This document shows positions 43,383-52,643 of a stretch of DNA of 64,000 nucleotides, piece after piece (the stretch's first letter is position 1; each line of letters opens with the position of its first letter). The DNA is from DATFXM01 sp035315885 (GTDB lineage Bacteria; Acidobacteriota; Blastocatellia; UBA7656). Position numbers and translations under genes: made by a program. The notes beneath the pieces are model-generated. The model was not told where the DNA came from, did no database searches, and was given only the letters and a program-made list of their open reading frames with translations. The stretch is from NCBI GenBank assembly GCA_035315885.1, contig DATFXM010000097.1:1-64000 (forward strand), written 5' to 3'.

Positions 43383-44435
43383 ATGGCATTTTGGAAGCGA
43401 AAGAAAGAACCGGAATTCATCAGCCTCGGACTCAATCGCGAGGCAACTGAGGAAGAGAAGGCGATAGCCGAGCGGCGACACGAGGGCCCTGAGCCCGATG
43501 TCGTAGATAAGCTCAAAGCGGCCGTCGCCTCAACTCGCGAAAACCTCGCCGAGCGTATTGAGAGCGTCGTAGGCGTGTCCCGAAAAATCGATCCCTCCGT
43601 CTTGGACAGCCTCGAAGAGGCGTTGATAGGCGCAGACATCGGCGTTCAGACATCATTCGAGATCATAGAGAAAGCTCGCCAGCAGGTGAGCCGCCAGCAA
43701 CTCAGCGACGTGGACGCGCTGACACGACTGATCAGGACTGAGTTGAGAGCGATTCTTGAAACCGCTGAACACAATCGGAAACGCGGCACGGTCGCCAGCG
43801 AGACCGAGGTTTCTCCTGATATCAGGCCGTACGTGATAATGATCGTGGGGGTAAACGGCGTTGGAAAAACAACGACCATCGGAAAACTGGCTCACCGCAT
43901 CAAGTCCGAAGATAACGAAGTACTGATCTGCGCCGCGGATACTTTCCGCGCAGCCGCCAACGATCAACTCGCGATCTGGGCCGACAGGTCAGGTGTGCCC
44001 CTGATACAACAGAAACCTGGTACTGACCCATCCGCTGTAGTGTTTGATTCCATCAAAGCGGCGCAAGCCAGATCAGCCGACGTCCTCATTATCGATACTG
44101 CTGGAAGATTGCACACAAAGGCCAACCTGATGCAGGAGCTTGAAAAGATGAGACGAGTCGCAGGCCGCGAAGTCTCCGGCGCGCCTCACGAGGTGTTGCT
44201 GATCATAGACGCAGTCACCGGACAGAATGGACTCGAACAGGCTCGGCAGTTCACGAAAGCAGTGCCGGTCACCGGCCTCGTGCTTACGAAATTGGACGGG
44301 ACCGCGAAAGGCGGCATTGTCGTAGCGATCGCCAAAGAACTCGGAATTCCCATTCGCTACGTGGGTGTTGGCGAGAAGATGACTGACCTGATCGAGTTTT
44401 CACCGGACGCGTACATCGCCGGACTCTTCGATTGA
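43383..44435 (+). CDS. ftsY: Signal recognition particle receptor FtsY
   Basis: FtsY docks SRP-ribosome complexes at the membrane. The 350-residue protein has an N-terminal charged stretch, the helical N domain (about 40-135) and the GTPase G domain. The G domain shows GVNGVGKTT, DTFRAAA, DTAGRLHT and TKLDGTAKGG. The acidic A domain of E. coli is short here. The start codon lacks a clear Shine-Dalgarno. The last 36 bases overlap the end of the RND gene on the other strand. ffh is not in the window. Confidence 0.95.
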   Translation: MAFWKRKKEPEFISLGLNREATEEEKAIAERRHEGPEPDVVDKLKAAVASTRENLAERIESVVGVSRKIDPSVLDSLEEALIGADIGVQTSFEIIEKARQQVSRQQLSDVDALTRLIRTELRAILETAEHNRKRGTVASETEVSPDIRPYVIMIVGVNGVGKTTTIGKLAHRIKSEDNEVLICAADTFRAAANDQLAIWADRSGVPLIQQKPGTDPSAVVFDSIKAAQARSADVLIIDTAGRLHTKANLMQELEKMRRVAGREVSGAPHEVLLIIDAVTGQNGLEQARQFTKAVPVTGLVLTKLDGTAKGGIVVAIAKELGIPIRYVGVGEKMTDLIEFSPDAYIAGLFD

Positions 44436-47400
44436 GGACTCGCGCCGAAGCAGCGAATACACTGTAGGCGTCACCACCAGCGAGAGAAGAAGCGCGAAGC
44501 ACAACCCACCGATGACCGAAATCGCGAGTGGCTGCAGGAGCTCCGCTCCTGAACCAAGCGCCAGCGCCAGCGGCAGCATCCCTAACATCGCCGCAAGTGA
44601 AGTCATCAGTACCGGACGAAACCTGCGGCGACCTGACCGAACAAGCGACTCCTTCAGCGTATCTCCGGCGGCAATGTGTTCTTCGACTGCATCAAGCATC
44701 AGTATGCCGTTCTTCGCAACGATTCCGACAACCATGATCATTCCGACGTACGAGACGATGTTCAACGTGCTGCGAGTTATGAACAGCGCCGCAAAGACAC
44801 CGCCGAGGGCGAGGACCGAACCGCTGACTATCGCTATCGGGTGAACAAAGGACTGGAATTCGATTAACAGAGTGATGAACACGAGCGCTACTGCCAGCGT
44901 CAACGCGATGGTTAGTTCTCGGAAGCTGGTCTGTTGCTCCTTGTAGAGACCGCCGAATTCGATAGTCATGCCCGGCGGGAGCTTGACCTCCTGCGACAGT
45001 TTTTCTCTTACCCTCACGATCGCGGTTCCGAGATCCACGTTCTCAAGTCGTGCCGTCACCGCCACCATCTGCCGCAGTCCCTCTCGATTTATCTCGGCCT
45101 GACCGGGGTCGTATTCGACGTCGGCAACCTGATCAAGCCGGAAACGCGAGCCTTTTGCCGAGCGAATCTCCAGCGCCTTAAGCGCATCGAGCGACTCCTT
45201 TGTCGACTGAGGCAGATTCACTCGTACAGTTATAAGTCTGCTCTGTTGCAGGATCGCCGACGCGGGTTCGCCGGTCATCGCTGTAGTGACCGTAGTAGCG
45301 ATGTCGCTCGCATTCACACCCAGCTGGGACGAGCGCCTGGGATCGACTCTAAACGTCACCGCGGGTCCGCTCAGGACGATTCCGCTTTTGGTGTCCACGA
45401 TTCCGTCGATCTTCTTAATCGTCTCTTCGATTTCTGCCGCCGATTTGTGCAGGGCCTTAGTGTCCTCACTGAAGACCTTTATCTCGACCGGCTCCGGAGA
45501 GCTCGACAGGTCACCGATCAAGTCACCGAGGATCCCCACGAACTCGATATGAAGGGCGGGCTCTGACGATTCGATCTTCTTGCGGAGATCGGATATTACT
45601 TCGTCGGTGGCTCTCTTGCGGTGTGGTTTCAATTTCACCAGGAAGTCACCGCGATTTGGCTCGGTTACCGCCAGCCCAAGCTCGAGACCTGTCCGCCGTG
45701 AGTAACTCTCGACTTCCTCCGTTCGCTCCAACAGGTGCTCGACGCGTTCCAGGATGTGATTGTTCTCGACGAGCGAAGCGCCGGGAGGTGCGAGGTAGTC
45801 CAAAACGAAAGCCCCTTCCTCGAACTCCGGCAGGTCCTCGGATCCCAACCAGTGATAGATCAGAATCGAACCGAGAACTGTCGCCGCGCAAACCGCCAGG
45901 ACGATCCATCGATGAGACAGCGATTTGTCGAGCAGCCATTCGTAACGCCGTGAAATCGCATTGAGCAACCGGTGGCGTTCTGGATCGATTGCATCCGAAC
46001 CTGCCTCGCGTTCATCCGATGATGCCGCCTTCTTACCTCGTCTCACAAACCTTCCCGCGAGCACCGGGGTAAAAGACAGCGCCAGCACAAGAGAAGTCAG
46101 TAGCGCTACCGCCATCGTGAGCGCTAGCGAGCGAAAGAAGACTCCAGCAAATCCAGTCAATATCGTGAGCGGCAGAAAGACTACAACTGGAGTAATGGTA
46201 GAACCGATGATCGGCACGGTAATCTCCGAAATCGCGCTGTGAAGAGCGTCGAGCCGGGAGCCGCCGCGTTCGAGGTGAGTGTAGATGTTTTCAACCACGA
46301 CGATCGCGTCGTCGATCACCAGCCCGATGGCTGCCGCGATTCCACCCAGAGTCATGAGATCGAAGGCGAGTCCTGCGAGCCACATCACCAGAAACGTGAC
46401 GAGCACCGTCACCGGAATCACAACCGCGGCGACCAGTGTAGTGCCCCAGCTTCGGAGAAAGCCGTATAGAATCGCTATTGAAAGCGCCAGGCCAATTAAG
46501 ATCGCGTCGCGAACTGACTTGATTGAGCTCCTGACTATCAGCGATTGATCGTAAAACGGCGCGATCCGCACGTCCTTTGGCAATTGCGGTCGCATTGCTT
46601 CGAATTCCTGATTGACCTCGTCTACAACTGCGACCGTGTTGGCGTCCGGTTGTCGCTGTACATTAAGCAGCACTGCCGGTCTTCCGTCGGCGGTGACGGT
46701 GATGTACTCGGGCGCAACGCCGGTTCCTACATCGGCGATGTCGCCTATCGTGACTGCCGCATTGTTGACCATTGCGACGACGATCGAGTTGAGCTCGTCC
46801 GGAGTTCGAGCCTGACCGCTCACCAGCGCCAGTTCGAGGTGATGATTCTCATCGATGAGACCCGGCGAAGCGATTATGTTGGCCTTTCCAACCGCTTCGA
46901 CGACCTGGTCCAACGAGACGCTTCTCGCGACCATGCGCATCGGATCAACGGTGATGTGATACTCGCGGAGCTTGCCTCCAGCGATTGTGACCGCCCCGAC
47001 ACCTGACAGCCGGGAAAGCCGGGGCTTGATCGTGTATGTAGCGAGATCGCGCAGGCTGGCGGGATCACGCGTATCCGAAATCAAGCTGTAGCCGCTGACT
47101 GGAAAAACCGCGAATGTGAATCGTTCTACTTGCCTGATTGAGATGGTGGACGGCAGCGTCGTACTGAGCTGCGACAAACGTGCCTGGACCATCTGTAGCG
47201 TTTCGCGAATGTCCACTCCCCATCTGAAGAAAAGGTCGATGTCAGCAGCACCCCGCGAAGTCTTGGAGTCGATCCGAACTATTCCGGGGATGCCATTCAT
47301 CGCCTCCTCGATGGGACGTGTGACCGAGGCCAGCATCTGCTGAGCGGGGACGACTCCGTTGTCGATGATGATGATGATTCGGGGAAAGTCAGTCTCAGGA

Positions 47401-47510
47401 AAGATCGCAACCGGAAGTTGAAATGCAGCATAGAGTCCGGCTGCCGATAGCAGCGCGATGATCAGCACGATGGCGCGCGACTGCCGTGAAACGATCGAAG
47501 CAAGACTCAA
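44400..47510 (-). CDS. RND efflux transporter, inner-membrane pump
   Basis: The 1036-residue protein is full length for AcrB/CzcA-type RND pumps, with twelve membrane segments and two large periplasmic loops. The TM4 region IGLVIDDAIVVVENI carries the paired Asp used for proton relay. The second-half signature MIMVVGIVAKNGILMLDAVEE is typical. It most resembles the hydrophobe/amphiphile type; the substrate is unknown. Its ATG overlaps the stop of the HlyD-type gene by four bases. The C-terminal end overlaps ftsY tail to tail by 36 bases. Confidence 0.92.
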   Translation of the reverse strand: MSLASIVSRQSRAIVLIIALLSAAGLYAAFQLPVAIFPETDFPRIIIIIDNGVVPAQQMLASVTRPIEEAMNGIPGIVRIDSKTSRGAADIDLFFRWGVDIRETLQMVQARLSQLSTTLPSTISIRQVERFTFAVFPVSGYSLISDTRDPASLRDLATYTIKPRLSRLSGVGAVTIAGGKLREYHITVDPMRMVARSVSLDQVVEAVGKANIIASPGLIDENHHLELALVSGQARTPDELNSIVVAMVNNAAVTIGDIADVGTGVAPEYITVTADGRPAVLLNVQRQPDANTVAVVDEVNQEFEAMRPQLPKDVRIAPFYDQSLIVRSSIKSVRDAILIGLALSIAILYGFLRSWGTTLVAAVVIPVTVLVTFLVMWLAGLAFDLMTLGGIAAAIGLVIDDAIVVVENIYTHLERGGSRLDALHSAISEITVPIIGSTITPVVVFLPLTILTGFAGVFFRSLALTMAVALLTSLVLALSFTPVLAGRFVRRGKKAASSDEREAGSDAIDPERHRLLNAISRRYEWLLDKSLSHRWIVLAVCAATVLGSILIYHWLGSEDLPEFEEGAFVLDYLAPPGASLVENNHILERVEHLLERTEEVESYSRRTGLELGLAVTEPNRGDFLVKLKPHRKRATDEVISDLRKKIESSEPALHIEFVGILGDLIGDLSSSPEPVEIKVFSEDTKALHKSAAEIEETIKKIDGIVDTKSGIVLSGPAVTFRVDPRRSSQLGVNASDIATTVTTAMTGEPASAILQQSRLITVRVNLPQSTKESLDALKALEIRSAKGSRFRLDQVADVEYDPGQAEINREGLRQMVAVTARLENVDLGTAIVRVREKLSQEVKLPPGMTIEFGGLYKEQQTSFRELTIALTLAVALVFITLLIEFQSFVHPIAIVSGSVLALGGVFAALFITRSTLNIVSYVGMIMVVGIVAKNGILMLDAVEEHIAAGDTLKESLVRSGRRRFRPVLMTSLAAMLGMLPLALALGSGAELLQPLAISVIGGLCFALLLSLVVTPTVYSLLRRESSIEESGDVRVR

Positions 47511-48874
47511 TGCTTCTCACCCTCGTTCTCTTTTTCCTGCTCTCCGGATTCGTTCGCCGCCTCACTCGACTCCACCTTTGTGCCGTCTGGCAGCGCGTAG
47601 TTGCCCTCCACCACCAGGGTCTCACCTTCGGCGAGGCCGGAAAGAACCTGCACGCGATTGGACTCCTTGATGCCGATCGTTACTTTTCGTTCGTGGGCAA
47701 CCGATGCCTTATCTACAACCATCACGACTCCACTGTCCGCATCGGCGGATTCGAGAGTTACCGCAGTAGTCGGAATCACTACTGCGTCTTCAGCGGTCGC
47801 TGTGGTGACGACTACCAGCGCGGCTGAATCGTCGCGCAGCTTGTTGTCAGGGTTGGCCAGCTTGACCCAGACTTCCACGGTGCGATTGGTCGCGTCGGCG
47901 GCACGGCTGACAAGAGAGATCTGACCTGTTAGCCGCTCTCCCGGGAGGTCCTGCGGCGCGACATTCGCCGAATCCCCAACTTTCAACGAAGGTGCGAGTT
48001 TGTCGGGGAACGCGGCCTTGACTATCACTTCGCTCATGTCGGCTATTGAGAACAGCTTCCCGCCTGGCGAGGCGTACTCTCCGTCGAACTGAAATTGTTC
48101 GGTGATCACCCCTGAAAACGGCGCGCGCACGGCGCCGTAGGCCAATTGTGCATCGAGAGCCGCGAGGCGCTGCTCCGCCTGTTTGACCTTCGCCGCGGCC
48201 ATGCCGCGTTCCGAGGGGTTGCCCGCGGCAGCGTGCAGCCTCGCAGTATTCTCCGCAAGCTGTAGCTCGCTCTCGGCAGTCTTCAACGCCAGTAGCGATG
48301 CCTCCAGGTCTTTAACTGAAATCCCGCCGCGATCATAAAGAACCTTCCGCCGCTCGTAGGTCGCGCGCGTGTTTGTAACGCTGGCGTGCGCATCGCGCAA
48401 CGCCTTTTCGTCCTGGGCAGCTGTTTGCGGGATCGCAGCACCGGTTACGTTTTTCTGGTTGAGCTGAGCCTCCTGAAGCGCCGCCGCGGCTTCTTCTCGC
48501 TGCGCCCTTAAGTCGCGGGACTCGATGGTCGCGACCACTTCCCCTTGTTTGAATGCATGGTTTTTCAGAAGCGGTACTCGCGAAAGCTGGCCGGCGATCC
48601 TCGCGCTCACTGTTGCCTCCTGCCGGGGAAATATTGTTCCCAGCGCGGAGGCAGTCGAGCTGATCGAACCCTTCTCGACCTTCGCTACGCGCACTTTTGC
48701 GACGATTTCTTCGCTCTCCTCGGACTTATCTTTTCCAAGCTTGGTAATCAGGAGAATGACAATCGCCAATAAAGCGAGCCCCACAAGCGTCACGATAATG
48801 ACGCGACGCTTCCTGTTCTGCTGCGCCCGACCGCTTATGGTTTCCGCCCTGTCTTGGCCAATTTCGTTTGGCAT
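47507..48874 (-). CDS. Efflux RND periplasmic adaptor (membrane fusion protein)
   Basis: The 455-residue protein has one N-terminal membrane anchor (about 24-45) and a lipoyl/barrel-sandwich pair of half-motifs around a long alpha-hairpin coiled coil (about 115-225). Beta-barrel and membrane-proximal domains follow. The C-terminus is acidic (GEQEKENEGEKH). It would bridge the RND pump and the TolC-like channel. The stop codon overlaps the RND start, and the TolC-like gene lies 46 bases upstream, so the three form one operon. Confidence 0.92.
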   Translation of the reverse strand: MPNEIGQDRAETISGRAQQNRKRRVIIVTLVGLALLAIVILLITKLGKDKSEESEEIVAKVRVAKVEKGSISSTASALGTIFPRQEATVSARIAGQLSRVPLLKNHAFKQGEVVATIESRDLRAQREEAAAALQEAQLNQKNVTGAAIPQTAAQDEKALRDAHASVTNTRATYERRKVLYDRGGISVKDLEASLLALKTAESELQLAENTARLHAAAGNPSERGMAAAKVKQAEQRLAALDAQLAYGAVRAPFSGVITEQFQFDGEYASPGGKLFSIADMSEVIVKAAFPDKLAPSLKVGDSANVAPQDLPGERLTGQISLVSRAADATNRTVEVWVKLANPDNKLRDDSAALVVVTTATAEDAVVIPTTAVTLESADADSGVVMVVDKASVAHERKVTIGIKESNRVQVLSGLAEGETLVVEGNYALPDGTKVESSEAANESGEQEKENEGEKH

Positions 48875-48920
48875 TAGTCTCTCGGTCGCGGATCCAGAGA
48901 TCAGAATTCAGACTAAGCGC

Positions 48921-50276
48921 TTACTGGCCCGCAGCCTGAGCGAGCCTGGAACGCGCAATCTGGTAATCGAAGGTTGCCTGGACCATCGATACGCGTTGTG
49001 ATGCAAGCGTCGTCTGAGCGTCAGTGACTTCGAGGATGGCTGCCTCGCCCGCACGGTATCTGGCAATTGACGTTTGCACATTCCGCGCGGCCTGAGCGAC
49101 GCTTGTCTGCAGGAGTTCAAAACGCGCCGCCGCAACTCGCGCCTGCGCGAGTGCAGTGTTGAATTGCTGACCAAAGGTGCGTAGAGCGAGAATTCTCTCC
49201 GATTCCACAGTCTCTGCGCGAAGCTCTGCCTGTCGCTCTCTGCTTCGACTGATTCCCCAATCGAAAATCGGTACGGTAATCGTCACTCCGGCAAGGACGC
49301 CCGAATGCCTTTCGAGGGCAGAGGACCCAAGCGAATCTGAATCGAAGCCGCCGTCGACGAAATAGGAAACCCGCGGCAGCCGTTCGGCACGGGCGGCCTT
49401 GCGTTCTTGTTCGGCGGCCTTCTTTTCTGCGGAGAGCTGCGCAAACTCGGGCCGGGTAGCAATCGTCTGGGTGGTGAAGCGATTGAGCTCCGCGAGGTCC
49501 GGTATCAAACCGTTGAGATCGATTGTCGCGATGGGAGTTGAAAAGTCGTAGCCTACAAACACTCGCAGCGCGTCCTGCGCGCCTAGCTCCGATGACTGCG
49601 ACTGTTGGAGTTCATCGCGGCGGGTGGCGGTTTGGAGCTTTGCTCGAGTCAAGTCCACTTCAGCAACTTCGCCTGCGTTAAACAGGCCTTGAGTGATGCC
49701 TTCAAACTCTTCTGCCGCAGCGAGCGACAATTCGGCTGCGCGACGTTTTGCACCTGCAAGAGAGACGCCGTAGTAGCTCTCGCTCACCCCTTGCACCAAA
49801 GCGCGGCGTGCGACTTCTGTACCGGCATGCGCAGCTTCGAGAAGCGCGACGTTGCGCTTCAGCGTCGCTCGCAATCGGCCTGACACATCAAGGTCACCAG
49901 TCACCCCTGCAACTGCCAGATGCTCTGTTATGGCATTTGCGTTTATGAAGCTCATTACGCTGGGCGATCCGGGCGCATGCGGCCCGCCTTCGGGAGAGTT
50001 GTAAGTTTCGGAGAGTGTGCCTTCGAGCTTGGGCAGAAAAGCCAGTCGAGCCTGGCGTACGTCTTCCTGTGCGATCAACTCAGCCAGTCTGGCTTGTTGA
50101 AACACGGAGGCCTGAGCCAATGACAGCCGCACCGCCTCCTCCAGCGTCAATACTGCTGCTGGCGCGGGAGGCTGCGCCGAAGTTTGCTGCTGCGCGTATG
50201 CCGCCGACAACACTGATAGCAGAACCGCCACAGCGACGGGGGCGCCGCGTAGCCTACCAACTTGAACGAATTTCAT
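48921..50276 (-). CDS. TolC-family outer membrane efflux protein
   Basis: The 451-residue protein has a signal peptide (AYAQQ cleavage region near residue 29) and two OEP repeats (about 55-230 and 250-445) with the long-helix patterns of TolC. Examples are AEVDLTRAKLQTATRRDELQ and ARYRAGEAAILEVTDAQTTL. It is the first gene of the efflux operon TolC-HlyD-RND. It lies downstream of the two-component system in the same direction, with a repeat-rich gap of 271 bases between. Confidence 0.92.
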   Translation of the reverse strand: MKFVQVGRLRGAPVAVAVLLSVLSAAYAQQQTSAQPPAPAAVLTLEEAVRLSLAQASVFQQARLAELIAQEDVRQARLAFLPKLEGTLSETYNSPEGGPHAPGSPSVMSFINANAITEHLAVAGVTGDLDVSGRLRATLKRNVALLEAAHAGTEVARRALVQGVSESYYGVSLAGAKRRAAELSLAAAEEFEGITQGLFNAGEVAEVDLTRAKLQTATRRDELQQSQSSELGAQDALRVFVGYDFSTPIATIDLNGLIPDLAELNRFTTQTIATRPEFAQLSAEKKAAEQERKAARAERLPRVSYFVDGGFDSDSLGSSALERHSGVLAGVTITVPIFDWGISRSRERQAELRAETVESERILALRTFGQQFNTALAQARVAAARFELLQTSVAQAARNVQTSIARYRAGEAAILEVTDAQTTLASQRVSMVQATFDYQIARSRLAQAAGQ

Positions 50277-50365
50277 ACGCGGTCTTAGAGCACCGACAAT
50301 CCGCCCGACACAGTTCGACTACAGACATTGAATTGTAAGAGCCGAAGATGAACAGAGGATTAACA

Positions 50366-50570
50366 GGGGGATGGGGAGATCAGGGGATGAGGGGATGAGG
50401 GGAAGGGGCGACGCGGAGAGGAGGGACGCGCGGACGTCGGGAAGCGAATGGGCGGATGGGCGAACCAGCGATTGGCCAGTCGGTGAAAGGAGCTTTCCGG
50501 GTCGCCCCTTCGCCCCCTCGCCCTTCGCCTCATCTCCTATCATCCCCTCATCTCCCCATCTCCCCATCCC
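50366..50570. repeat. Inverted G-rich minisatellite pair between histidine kinase and tolC-like gene
   Basis: The left arm (50366-50412) is a tandem of GGGGATGAGGGGAT-type words ending GAAGGGGCGAC. The right arm (50501-50570) is its reverse complement, CCCCATCTCCCCATC-type words beginning GTCGCCCCTTC. An 11-bp perfect match, GAAGGGGCGAC (50402-50412) / GTCGCCCCTTC (50501-50511), closes an 88-base spacer. The right arm contains the stop codon and last six codons (DGEMGR) of the histidine kinase. Confidence 0.85.
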
Positions 50571-51954
50571 TCGGCAGGATTACCACAAAGCTGCTGCCAA
50601 GACCCGGAGTGCTCGTCACGCTGATTGTCCCGCCGTGAGCTTCTGCCACCCATTTTGCGATCGCAAGTCCGAGGCCGCTCCCACCCTCGGCGCGCGTCCT
50701 CGACCTGCTGACACGATAAAACCGCTCAAATACGCGGCTGGTGAATTCGGCTGGAATCCCGATCCCCGTATCCGTAACCGAGATCCTTACCTCCGAGTCA
50801 TCGGCAATCATATCGGCGCACACTGAGCCGCCGGGTTGGGTGTATTTGAGGGCGTTGTCCAGCAGGTTCAAGATCATTCGCCTCAGCATCGCGAGGTCAG
50901 CCCGAACCTGAACGTCTGACTGCGGGGTCATCGTCAACGCCACTCCCCGCTTGACTGCAAGCACCGATGCCGAACGACAACACTCCTCCAGCAGCTCGTT
51001 TATATAGAACTCCTCAGTCTCGAGCGTCTGCTGGCCGGAATCTGCCCGCGCCAACGCAAGCAGATCGTCTACCATCGCTGACAAGCGGAGAGCCTCATCG
51101 TGCACAATCGAAAGTGCCTCGCGGTATTCGGCGGGATCGCGTTCTTGTGAAAGCGTGAGCTCTGCCTCTCCACGAATTATCGAAAGCGGCGTGCGAAACT
51201 CATGAGACGCGTCCGCTATGAAGGCCCGCATGCTGTGAAATGAACGATCGAGTCGCGAAAGCAGATCGTTAAAAGTCGCAGCAAGCCGACCCAGTTCATC
51301 GTCGGGATTGTCCACGCTCAATCGCTTGTGCAAGTTTCCGGCGCTGATCCGCTGTGCCTGATCCGACATTGCCACGACCGGCGCGAGACTTTGACGCGCG
51401 AGCAGCAAACCGCCCAGTCCGCCGATGAACAATGCTGCCGGGTATCCGATAAAGAAGACTCTCCGCAAAGACCCCAGCTCTGTCTTCAAACCTGCTAGCG
51501 ACGTCGCGATTAGAACTCGCGACGAGGGACCTGCCTTCGCGGTGATCATGCAAAGCCGCCCGCCTGCCGGACCGAACTGCTTATTCGTGGCGAATCGTAT
51601 TCCGGGGGAGTTTTCAGGTTCGAATTGGATGCCGGCAGTTGCCTTGGGCAGTGAGTCCTCGGGATAGTTGGTGGCCAACAGTCGCTCGCCGGCGTACATC
51701 GCTACGTACACGTCCCTCAGTTGCAGCTCGCTTAGCGATTCGGCAGCCCCCGCAGCGATGTCCCCTCCGTTCTCCAGCGTTTCCGTCTCGAAGGATGCGG
51801 CCGCAATCTGCGCATCGTTGGCGAGAGACTCGTCGAGCTTGCTGTAGAGGCTCTTTGCGAGCGTCAGATAGATGAAGGCACTGAAGCCGAGCAGCAACAA
51901 CCCGAATACCGAGACGTACCAGAAAGTTATTCGCGCTCGAATACTTCTAAGCAC
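50548..51954 (-). CDS. Two-component sensor histidine kinase
   Basis: From the GTG at 51954 the protein has 468 residues. It has a membrane segment near 10-32, a periplasmic sensor region, a second membrane segment (about 165-185), HAMP (about 190-240) and HisKA with the phosphorylated His in DASHEFRTPLS. The ATPase domain has NLLDNALKY, DTGIGIP and GSGLGLAI. Layout resembles the CusS/BaeS type. GGAGG six bases before the GTG and an 8-base overlap with the regulator stop (GTGCTTAG) define the start. Its last residues lie inside the G-rich inverted repeat. Confidence 0.92.
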   Translation of the reverse strand: MLRSIRARITFWYVSVFGLLLLGFSAFIYLTLAKSLYSKLDESLANDAQIAAASFETETLENGGDIAAGAAESLSELQLRDVYVAMYAGERLLATNYPEDSLPKATAGIQFEPENSPGIRFATNKQFGPAGGRLCMITAKAGPSSRVLIATSLAGLKTELGSLRRVFFIGYPAALFIGGLGGLLLARQSLAPVVAMSDQAQRISAGNLHKRLSVDNPDDELGRLAATFNDLLSRLDRSFHSMRAFIADASHEFRTPLSIIRGEAELTLSQERDPAEYREALSIVHDEALRLSAMVDDLLALARADSGQQTLETEEFYINELLEECCRSASVLAVKRGVALTMTPQSDVQVRADLAMLRRMILNLLDNALKYTQPGGSVCADMIADDSEVRISVTDTGIGIPAEFTSRVFERFYRVSRSRTRAEGGSGLGLAIAKWVAEAHGGTISVTSTPGLGSSFVVILPRDGEMGR

Positions 51955-52636
51955 CTGCGCCCTCCAACTGCTCCGAGAGCACGTAGCCCTCTCCCCTCCG
52001 CGTGTGAATGAGCGGGGCGGCGAAGCCCTCGTCCAGCTTCTTGCGCAATCTAGCGACGTAAACATCGATCACGTTCGAGAACGGATCAAAGTTCTCGTCC
52101 CAGACATGCTCGGCGATCTCACCGCGGGTTACGATCATTCCAGCTCGCAACACAAAGAACTCGAGAAGCGAGTACTCTTTCGCCGTCAGATTGATGATGC
52201 GTCCGCGCCTGGATACGGAGTGACTCGCAGTGTTCAGCGTGAGGTCCGCAACCTCGAGTGTCTCTGGCCGAAGCTGTTTCCCCCTTCGCAGCAACGCTCG
52301 AATTCGCGCAAGCAGCTCTTTGAACTCGAAAGGCTTGCACAGGTAATCATCTGCCCCGGAATCAAGTCCGATCACGCGATCGTCGACCGCGTCTCGTGCG
52401 GTCAACATCAATATCGGGCAGTTCACTCCCAGCTCACGCATTGCACGACAGGCTTCAAATCCGTTTTGTGATGGAAGCATGACGTCCAGGAGGATGAGAT
52501 CGTAATCGTTGGTTTCAGCTTGAAAGACGGCGTGTTCGCCGTCGCAAGCGACGTCTACCGCGAAGGTCTGCTCCCGAAGTCCTCTTGCGATAAAGTTCGC
52601 AACACGCGGCTCATCTTCTACGACGAGGATTCTCAT
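51947..52636 (-). CDS. OmpR/PhoB-type response regulator
   Basis: The 229-residue protein has a receiver domain with the acidic pocket (VVEDE), the phospho-acceptor Asp in LILLDVMLPS, the Thr in LTARD and the Lys in CKPFEF. A winged-helix DNA-binding domain follows (VIDVYVARLRKKLD, then HTRRGEGYVL). The ATG at 52636 gives the family N-terminus MRILVVEDEP; an upstream frame extension is inside the P450 gene. It starts 7 bases after the P450 stop and overlaps the kinase start, so the three genes are probably one transcript. Confidence 0.94.
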   Translation of the reverse strand: MRILVVEDEPRVANFIARGLREQTFAVDVACDGEHAVFQAETNDYDLILLDVMLPSQNGFEACRAMRELGVNCPILMLTARDAVDDRVIGLDSGADDYLCKPFEFKELLARIRALLRRGKQLRPETLEVADLTLNTASHSVSRRGRIINLTAKEYSLLEFFVLRAGMIVTRGEIAEHVWDENFDPFSNVIDVYVARLRKKLDEGFAAPLIHTRRGEGYVLSEQLEGAGA

Positions 52637-52643
52637 AACAGTA

